A DNA stretch of 64,000 bases from Isochrysis galbana (Eukaryota; Haptophyta; Isochrysidales; Isochrysidaceae): the NCBI GenBank assembly GCA_018136815.1, contig CM030939.1, positions 2,721,419 through 2,785,418 of the forward strand, in the 5' to 3' direction. Shown in pieces: positions 56,093 through 64,000 of this stretch; position 1 is the first letter of the stretch; every line of letters starts with the position of its first letter. The notes below the pieces were generated by a model. The model made no database searches and was not told where the DNA came from. It saw only the letters and a list, made by a program, of their open reading frames with translations. Both the position numbers and the translations under genes were made by a program.

Positions 56093-57252
56093 CAAGTGGC
56101 TTATTTATGCCGCATTCGGATTTGTCGAGAGAAGGTTGTCGAATCAAGCCGAAGCTTGATCGTGGGGCAAGTCTTAGCGGGGCTAGGGCATGAGTGAAGA
56201 GAAGTCTTGAGAGAGCGGGGGAAAGGGCGCGCTACATCGCGACGACGGGCCACAAGACACCACCCCACATCACTCACTCACCAACAAGAAAACTCCGAAA
56301 ACTAACGCGACATCGCACAAACAAATCAATGAAACGAGTAAGGACAAACGAACAAATGCGGCGTGCAATGCGGCGGAGCTTCGAGGCACCTCATTGGCAA
56401 AAACAAAACTCACTCAATTTTCTCACACACGACATATTGATAGAAGCACCGCATCCGCCTAGAGTATAAAATACTCTGGATGCGACAAAGGTGGAGCTCG
56501 ATCGCGTGAATAACAACTGGCGGTGCTGCGATCACGATGCATGTGCTTTGCGCGCACAGCCAGCGCCTCGCCGGCCTCGTCCAGTGCGGCCAACATTCGT
56601 TTAGTGCGCGTTTTATGCTTCCGGTTGGTGTTCGTGCGAATTTGGTGTCTCGGCTTACTATAGCCCGTCCTGTTTTGCGTCCGTGGAGGGGGTTTTGTTT
56701 TTGTATGACCGCCCCAGCCACCTAAGACCAAAAGGACTTCGGATATGTACTCCCCATCACTATACTAGCCTTAGCTGAACGTTTTGTGGCCTATAGACCT
56801 CGTTGAAATTTTGACCCTTTTTTTTGAGAGTGTATGGTGTATGATGTATGACCGCCCTATGTCTATGTATTTGTATTTGATCTCATTGCAAACATTCAAG
56901 AGGCCTAAAACCCAAGACGCGCTTCAAATGCAGCCAAATAGATAGGCCTCTGGCCAAATACGGTGAGTACGAATTTCGAATTTCCCATCTGAAGGTAGTA
57001 CTAGTAGTACTATTATTGTTACGCACAGCACTCAGTACGACCTAGTAGTAACTAACTTCTACAGGCCGACCGCGATGTTTTAACCTTTTACGCGAACCCA
57101 GCCAACGGGTTTCCTCTTCCCCGTTGGGCGGAGAGGAAAGAAAGAGAGAGGGTGAGACAGAGAATGGAAGGGGTTCGAGAAGAGAAAGAACAAGAGAGAA
57201 TAGAGGGAATAACCTGCCTTCGTGGAGAGTGCGCGGGGTGCGAGCGGTAGCG

Positions 57253-60200
57253 ATGGCGGCCACCGAGGTGGAGCTCGAGAAGCTCACGCCCGAGCTTCAC
57301 CTGCGGCTTTCAAAGAAGGTGGCCCAGCTGACCAAGGTGTGAAGCGGCTAACACTACAACGCCAGCACGCAGCACGCGCCCTAGCCGCCTCTCTTAGTCT
57401 TCCATGCCCATAAGCACAATCTCTCGGTCCTCTCTCCCTCTTCTCTACCCTTCCCCTTCCCCTCGCCCTCCCCCTCCGTCCCTCCCAATCCGCCTGCCTC
57501 CCCGCCCACCTGCTTTACCACACTTGGCGCATGTATGCGCTGTGGACCTCGTCCCGTCCCATCCTCGTGTGCGGAGAGACACCACACAGCTCACGCCATC
57601 TGGCGCCTCTCACAGGCCAGCCGCCACTGCTGTGCCTCCTCACCGATCACACTCTTGGCCCCCGGTGGCACAGGTTATCGCGCACCTCAACACCCGGAAT
57701 GAAGACGCCGAGGTTCGCGTCGCCGAGACAGAAGCCACATACAAGGCGGAGCTGCAAGCTCTCTCTGCGGACGCTGAGGCGAAGCTCAAGGCTCTGAGTG
57801 AGACTAGCATGAAGGCTGCTAAGGAGCAAGCGCAGAAAGAGGTTGCTGCAGCGGTCGCGAAGCTAGAGGAGGCGCAGCAGGCGGAGCGCACAAAGGCACA
57901 TGCAGAGCTAGATGCGGCCAAGGTGGCTCTAAAGAAACGCGAGGGTGAGCTCCGTGCAGAGGCGGAGGCGGCTGCATCCTCTGCTGCAGAAGCATTGCGT
58001 ACAGGGCAGCAAGAGTTAGAAAAGAGGATGAAGGAGTTGGAGGGGGCGATTGCGACTTACAAGGGCAATGCAGACAAGGTGCATTACCACAACTGTTCAT
58101 ATGCGTTGCTTCCTCCGGGAGCGTGGATCTGGGAGATAAACCCCTTGCTGCTGAAATTGGTTGACCTTTGAGGATTGTCATGTCATCAAGACATAGCCTC
58201 GGTGCTGGTGCTCGTATGCGCTGTGCCGATGTATGGCCCGCTTGCGCTCTGACTTTGTATGCCTCAATGCTTTTCCGGACTGTACGCATCTTAGGAGGCG
58301 ACACTAAAGGTCGAATTGGAGGAGGTAGTCCAGCAGCACAATGCACGATACAACAAGATGCTCGCTGAGCAGATGGCCGAGCAGGATCGACTGGCCGCTG
58401 AGCTCGCCGCAGCCAAGGCAGAGGCCGCCGCCCAGGCCAAGAAACTTGCTGATTCGGAGACGGCAGCGCATGTGGCGGCGGCGCATGCGGCGACGGCAGC
58501 ACAGGCAGCGAGCCTCGAACTCGAACGCGAGCGGGCTGCAGGTGCCAAGGCAGCTGAGGCAGGGATAGCCGAACGCACGCGTGCCAACGATGCAGAGGCC
58601 GCACTTGAGGCGGCGCGCGCTGAGGTGATATCGCAGCAAGGCCAGCTGACAGAAATTGAGGCCAAGCTAGCGGCAGCTGTGTCAGCTGCAGATACCGCGG
58701 CATCCAAGGCTGCGGCGGAGTCCGCAGCTGCAGCGGAGAAGATCGCAAGCCTCGAGAAGAGGCTTTCGGAGGCGCTGGCTTCGTCGGGTGGGTCAGAAGC
58801 AGCGCTCGAGGACGCGCGCGGGCAGATTAAAGTATTGACTTCACAGTTAGAGGAGCGCAAGAAGCAGGCAAGTTGAAAGGCTTCCCAACACACCGCGCCA
58901 TGCGACTCACATTGCATGATGTGTGCTCACAAGAGCGCGGCCTGGTTGTGAAGTCGTGCCCCATTCTGAGCGAAGCACCCTCCGCCCCTCCGCGCCTGGC
59001 ACCTGCAGATTTCCGCAGCGGATGCAGCCGCCCAGCGCGCCGCCACCGACGCGGCATCGGCATCCAAGCAGCTGCGCGAGCGTGAGGCCGCGCTCCAGTC
59101 TGAGACCCAGGCGCACTCTGCCGCCAAGCGTGAACTCGAATCCGTCAACAACCGGGCGAGTACGCTCGAGACGCGAGCCATAAAAGCGGAGACGGAGGCC
59201 GCGGTGGCGCGAGAAGCGCAGGCCAAGGCGGAGGCCAAGGTAATGGCGGCGGGGAAAGATGCGCAGGCACAGGGTGCCGAGTTGGCGGCGTTGCAAGCTG
59301 AGGTCTCGAAGTCGGCAGCCGCGGCCGCTGCGGCGCAAGAAGCCACTGCCAAGGAAAAAGCAGCGGCTAAGGAGGCGGCGGCAGCCGCCGCTGCCAAACT
59401 GGCACAGAAAGAGGCGGCATGGCGTGACGAGCTCGAAAAGGCCAAGGCAGGACGGGCGGCTGGAGAAGAGGCGGCGGCAGCAGACCGTGCGGCGCTGGCG
59501 GCTAAGCTGAAAGAGGCCGAGGTCCAGCTACAAGCGCGAGATGCCGAGATGGCCAAGGGCAAGGCCGAACTCGAGAGGGAGCGGAAGCTGGCAGAGGCCG
59601 CAGAGGCCGCCAAGCAGGAGGCGCTTTTAAAGGGCAAGACGGCAGCAGAGGCGGCTTCCAAGCTGGAGGCGGAGCTGCGCGCCGAGCTCAAGAATGTAAA
59701 CGCAGCTTTGGCCACGGCCCAGGGGGATGGCGGCAAGGCGACCAAGGACCTGGACGAGGCTCGCAGCAAGCTACGAGACTCAATCCGGCGTGCGGAATCA
59801 GCGGAGAGCGAACGCGATGCTCTAATGCCAAAGGCTGCAGCGCTGCCAAAAGCGGAGGCCGACGCGGCAGCTGCGTTAAAGAGCCTCACGGAGCTGCGCG
59901 CCAGGGTGGCCGATGAGGGCAAGAAAGCCGCCGAGGAGCTCTCGAAGATGCAGGCCGAGGCGGCCGAGCAGCGGGCACGAGCAGAAGCGGCAGAGGCGGC
60001 TGTCGCTGCCGCGACCACCTCGGGGGCTGAACTTAGTGGTAAGATTGTTGAGCTCGAGGCCAAACTGGCTCAGGCGGCGACCGCCGCCGAGGCGGCGGCA
60101 GCGGCGGCGGCGGCGGCTCTAGAGGCTCGCTTAGCGGACGCAAAGGCGGCGGCCGAGGCGACGCTTTCGGCCGAACGTCGCAAATTGGAGGCAAAAGCGG

Positions 60201-61606
60201 AAGCGGCGGCCGCGGAGGCAGCTGTCCATGCCGCCAAACAATTGGAAGCTGCCATCCAACGTGCCAGGGACGATGAGTCGTCGGTGGCGGCGGCAGCAGC
60301 GGCGCGGGCAGCAGAGGAGGCTGCGGCAGCGCTGGCAGCGCGCGAAACGGCCCTGCGCGAGGAGGGCGAGGCTGCCTTGTCGCAGGCCGTGGCTGCAGCT
60401 CAAGCGGCCGCCGATGCGGAGTTTGCGCGGCTCTCGGCTGCAGTTGACGCGGCCCGAGCGGAGACAGCCGAACGCACCTCTAAACTGGAGGTTTCGATCG
60501 CAGAGCGCAAGCAGCTAAGTGAGCGTCTCGCAACGGTCGAGGCGGCCGCGGCCGCCGCTGCGGCGACAGCTGCCGAGCGTCAGGCTGCACTCGAGGAGAC
60601 GATTGTGAAAGTCAAGGCGGACGCTAAGGCGAAAATGGAGAGGATCCTTGCAGAGCAGGTGCTACATCTCCCACAGCGCATTTGCCCTTGCCGATCAGAC
60701 CCGCCACGCGATCATGGCTCCGCACGCAACCTTTCCAGCTCATGGCCGCATGGTTCTCGCGCGGGCATTCTCTGCGCCAAGTCATGCAAGTTAAATGTAG
60801 TGACTCACAGAAGCTGACGGAGTGTTTCCCGGAACCCACACATCCTGGTCAGGTGTCAGAAACAGAGAAGCTTACTGCAGAGTTCACGCATGCGCAAGAG
60901 CTGCTGCAAGAGCAGCTCGAATCCGTGAGCGAGCAGCTGCGTGTGATGAACGAGCGCTTCGAGCGGCGGGAGCCAAGGCCCGAGGACCTGGCTACCATCG
61001 ACGAGCTTCGACGCACAATTCGAGAAAAGGACGAACTCGTCCGAAGGACTTATGAGGAGGTGCAGCCTCCCGCTTGCATTGCCTGGCATCTGTGCAAAGT
61101 GCACTTTCCCGCAACGCCTTCGGCTAGGATATCCAACAAATGCGCTCATCAGGGCCACCTCGATGTCTTCCACACAGATGAAGTTTTTCAAGCTAGAGTT
61201 GCAAAATCGCGAGGAGAACTTCAATCAGCGCTTCGGTGGCGGACCGCGCGTTGGCCTCGTCGATCCACTCGGCGGGAAAGGAGGGGGCGCTGGGGGAGGC
61301 TCGAGCCGCACACTGAATGTTGGTGCAGGGGCGATGGGTGTTGGTGGGTCAGGCGTCGGCGGGATGGGCATATCGGTCGGTGGAGGTAGCAATGCCGCCT
61401 CCCGGCGCACGACTCCTCCCAACGAGTCGGCGGAGGCAATTGCGGCCCGGCTAGCCCGAGAGGACGCGCGCACAGCGCTTAAGCCCAAGCGCCAAGGCCG
61501 CGAAGTTGCACAGGGTGCTGGCATGCATGCAGCGCTTGGTTTGGGCGCATCCGGGGGTGATCACGGCTCGAGTAGTCGGTTGAACGTGCCACGTCCGGTC
61601 GGTTGA
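57253..61606 (+). CDS. FAM184-like: FAM184-like ciliary coiled-coil protein
   Basis: Six exons, 57253-57336, 57674-58078, 58295-58867, 59009-60658, 60853-61059 and 61178-61606, all phase 0, giving 1115 aa. The conserved N-terminus LHLRLSKKVAQLTKV / IAHLNTRNED spans intron 1 and matches the FAM184A/B signature. The middle 850 residues are an Ala/Glu/Lys-rich coiled coil with strict heptads. The C-terminus has the second family signature: RPEDLATIDELRRTIREKD, then MKFFKLELQNREENFNQRF and VGLVDPL. A low-complexity Gly-rich tail follows. FAM184 proteins are found in organisms with motile cilia, where a structural or transport role is suspected, so this gene argues that the organism makes flagella or recently did. 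Intron 3 appears to use a GC donor (CAG/GCAAGT). A purine-rich tract lies in the 5' flank. Confidence 0.88.
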
Positions 61607-63600
61607 ATGTACCACGTGTAATCACGTGCTACATGCGCACCATTATTATGTGGCATCAATCCCAAAACCTTGGATAAGGAGAAACAAACGAGGAGGTGGG
61701 ATGTGCGCGAATATCGAATATGATTGCGCACTCATTCAATACCTCATTTGCAAGTGGCGTGTAGCTGCTGCTCGTACGGCGGTCAAAGAGGAGGTGTTTA
61801 ACCATTATTAGTAAGGGCTGGGCTGCATTTTTTGACCGTGGCGCGATGCTTAAAAAACTCCCGGGGAGGCCACCTGCCACTACGAAAATCTTCGCCAAGA
61901 AATGGTGCGATTTGCCCCCTCTCTCCCCCCCTCCGTCACGCGCGCTGCTCACGCTCTACGACCCGTAAAGATTTTGCGGACGCGCCCGCGGGGGGATCGG
62001 TTCCTTAATATCTAAACTACATTTGGCATTTGATTCCCGCATGATGCAGCGCCGTGTCGGGCTGCCGATAATAAAACATCTGAGCGTTAGTACCACTACT
62101 ACCACTAGCCTGGTACTAACACGACACCCCTCAAAGCACCTGCCCGTACGCCTTGACGTGTGTTGACACACATATACATACGCATATGCCCCCCTTCGAA
62201 TCTCCCCCCTCGCAAACTCGCAAACCCCCGGCTCCCATTCTAACTGGGAGATGTAACGAATGCTCAGAGTCAAACCTGGCATCTGCAACAAGTGGTAGAG
62301 TAACAGCTGAGTTCGGATTGCGCAAGTGCATCAAGAAGGGGCGGACTACAGACGCAAATGCGGACGATGATGAAATGCTTGATGATCAAGACAACTTGAT
62401 GGAAGCATAGGGCAGAGAGTTAAAGCCATATTGCTGGAGGAGAATGGATTTTGCGGATAAAGGTACCTCGCTTTTAAGGACGAGTCCTTGACAACTAGGT
62501 GTCGTTCCGTCAATTGTGGGACATCAGTCGAATTGAGCGATCAATGTCCACAGTTGTATTGTAGTCGTTTAAAATTAGATCGTTTTAAAATTATCATAGA
62601 GACGCCGTCAAAGCTTCTTCCGCTAAGGCAGAGCACGGTCGCCCACACCTGTTGATACTCAACACCCCGGGCGCCACGAGAGAGTCGCCTTCGTCTTCGG
62701 CGCATCGCGCCATCTCCCCGAGCCTACATCCTTCTGCATCGCAGTCCATTGTTGTAGGGCCCTCTCGCTGTGCGGCGCTTGACGCGCAGCGTAGCTGGGG
62801 GAAAACCCCTTTCGGGTAAAAACAACGCAGGGGGGGGGGGGCACTCGTGAATGGGAGCCCAGAAGCGCTAATCTCTCTCGCCGAGGCGAGTGGCCGCGGC
62901 GAGCCGCGGCCCTTCCCTCCTGGTTCTGGTGCCCCCGTCTTCTCTTACCCAAACGGGGTGAGAAGACACGTAAACGCCGGAGGGGAGAGCTGCCACTCCC
63001 CCCTCCCCTCCCTCTTCCCTCTTCCTCCTCTCTTCCCTGCGGCTCTGGCCCATGGCGCGCGCCTGCGGCCCCTCTTTAGGTCCCCAGGAGGCCTGCAGGG
63101 GCCTGGGAGCACAGCTCAGGGGGCAGGTGAGGCTGGGGCATGGCCCTGGCCCCTCCTGCCTCTCCCTCTCTGGCTCTCGAGCCCCTGCCGGTCGACAGGA
63201 GCTGGCTGGGGGCTCCTGATCAGGGGGGCCCAGGGCGGGAAGAGGGGTTGGTCAGAGCGAGAAGCAGGCCAACGCGGGCCAGGGCGTGCACATTGAATAA
63301 GAACTGACATTCTTCAGTGTACGTCAACAAACTTAGGTCGGCCCAGGAGCCCCCAACCGGCGGCGGCGGACTGATGCTGTCCAATGCTTCCGCTATAACC
63401 TGCATGGCAGTTTTAGAATTGGCATATGGAAAGAGAGGTGTGATGAATTTTTTAAAGTTCTGGTCCATCTTTTTTTTGATCCATTCCAATCGCTTCAGTA
63501 CTATATCAGCAGGCGCCCTTCCATTTGTAGACATGGTTGAGCACTGTGAGGTGGGTGTCTGCCTTTACTCAAATACTAGAAGATTTTTTGGTACCGGGAG

Positions 63601-63644
63601 CGTATTTGGAAACGAGGGGTACCAAACGAAGGCATACGACCTCG
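63601..63644 (+). repeat. 44-bp direct repeat, copy 1
   Basis: Starts cgtatttggaaacgaggggt; repeated at 63839-63882 with two mismatches. Confidence 0.85.
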
Positions 63645-63838
63645 GGCGGGAATCACATTCCAGGAGCACTCCGGAGTCCGGAGTCGAGGGGGCGGAGGGA
63701 GAGGTGGGGTCGACAAAGAGGGAGAGCAGGAGGAGGGGTACCTGTGACGCGGCCGAGACTGGGGCCGCCCCCGCGCCTTCACCCTCCCTCGCCCTCCCAC
63801 CCCTAGGATTGGGACTCCCTCGTGGTGGCCCCGCATCG

Positions 63839-63882
63839 CGTATTTGGAAACGAGGGGTACCAAATGAAGGCAAACGACCTCG
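63839..63882 (+). repeat. 44-bp direct repeat, copy 2
   Basis: Partner of 63601-63644. The 194 bp between the copies contain no gene. The pair could be ends of a small insertion or a segmental duplication. Confidence 0.85.
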
Positions 63883-64000
63883 TCCCCGCGGGGGGCCCAC
63901 CTCCGGAATGGGCCGTGGATGTGGAGACTTCCGCGTGGATTTGGCAAAGGAACGCTACTCCGACGAGTACGAGTACGACAAGATCCCAAAGACCAACTAC

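Larger units (their letters stand above)
54172..57252. other. Long intergenic region with tandem arrays
   Basis: No gene recognised over 3 kb. It holds four tandem repeat arrays (54649-54833, 55185-55231, 55530-55680, 55779-56092) and, at 57118-57215, a purine-rich tract just upstream of the FAM184-like start. Confidence 0.5.
61607..64000. other. Right-edge region, no confident gene
   Basis: No recognised gene. A minus-strand frame, 63534-63220, starts with ATG (MSTNGRAPADIVLKRLEWIK) and reads like coding for about 60 residues but matches nothing I know. It could be the first exon of a gene running left or part of a mobile element. A G-run at 62830-62841 and a 44-bp direct repeat (63601-63644 and 63839-63882) are the only other features. 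Confidence 0.35.

Noticed and set aside
55702-56193. Open frames of the ASATAG, PQPAPV, RRLWHW and APAVAL repeat types on both strands
   Set aside because: All come from one 18-bp minisatellite whose unit length is a multiple of three, so open frames follow automatically; no start, splice or homology support.
58927-60063. 378-aa Ala/Ser-rich minus-strand frame
   Set aside because: Shadow of the FAM184-like coiled-coil exon; composition mirrors the GC-rich codons of the plus strand.
1-64000. tRNA, rRNA or other structured RNA genes
   Set aside because: Looked for T-loop (GGTTCRA) and rRNA-like stretches by eye; none had matching arms.

Overview
This is a eukaryotic nuclear window. Genes are split by short spliceosomal introns, mostly GT-AG with three apparent GC-AG introns, and spaced by repeat-filled DNA with no operon logic. 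The catalogue (FAM184-like ciliary coiled-coil protein, GATA factor, GT77 and GT29 glycosyltransferases, sulfotransferase, Uup-type ABCF protein, TPR/AHA1 co-chaperone, rhodanese/serine-hydrolase fusion), high GC and copia, chromovirus, hAT, LINE and Mutator/Kolobok-like elements suggest a unicellular, probably flagellated or flagellate-derived alga. GC-AG introns and algal-type GT29/GT77 enzymes fit a haptophyte or stramenopile alga, but the lineage is inference.

Layout. 0.9-5.6 kb (-): multi-exon GT77-like glycosyltransferase. 8.1-9.8 kb (+): GATA zinc-finger protein. 12.0-13.8 kb (+): sulfotransferase-like protein. 15.6-16.9 kb (-): 2-oxoglutarate/Fe(II) oxygenase. 17.2-20.5 kb (-): chromovirus integrase fossil touching an open hAT transposase gene. 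21.9-25.5 kb (+): large unfamiliar protein with four CysRS-like helical repeats and a UBA-like end. 26.8-27.2 kb: composite of two dispersed repeats. 27.7-34.9 kb (-): whole-looking Ty1/copia element. 35.8-37.9 kb (-): TPR-AHA1 fusion. 40.1-43.7 kb (+): Uup-type ABCF protein, 11 exons. 43.9-45.4 kb (+): 5'-truncated LINE between 19-bp target-site duplications. 46.0-46.3 kb: perfect inverted repeat made from the last ABCF intron. 46.7-49.4 kb (-): rhodanese/FSH1 hydrolase. 49.7-51.3 kb (+): decayed Mutator/Kolobok-like transposase. 52.1-54.2 kb (-): GT29 sialyltransferase-like enzyme. 54.6-56.1 kb: cluster of tandem arrays. 57.3-61.6 kb (+): FAM184 homologue. 61.6-64 kb: no confident gene.

The genes form no pathway. 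Three (GT77, GT29, sulfotransferase) belong to families acting on secreted glycans in the endomembrane system. The TPR-AHA1 protein is the most interesting single gene, because it joins an Hsp90-tail clamp to an Hsp90 ATPase activator domain. Exon boundaries for the ABCF, FAM184, TPR-AHA1, GT29, oxygenase and 22-kb genes were worked out by hand from splice sites, phase and family conservation; those of the GT77 gene and the sulfotransferase 3' end are approximate.
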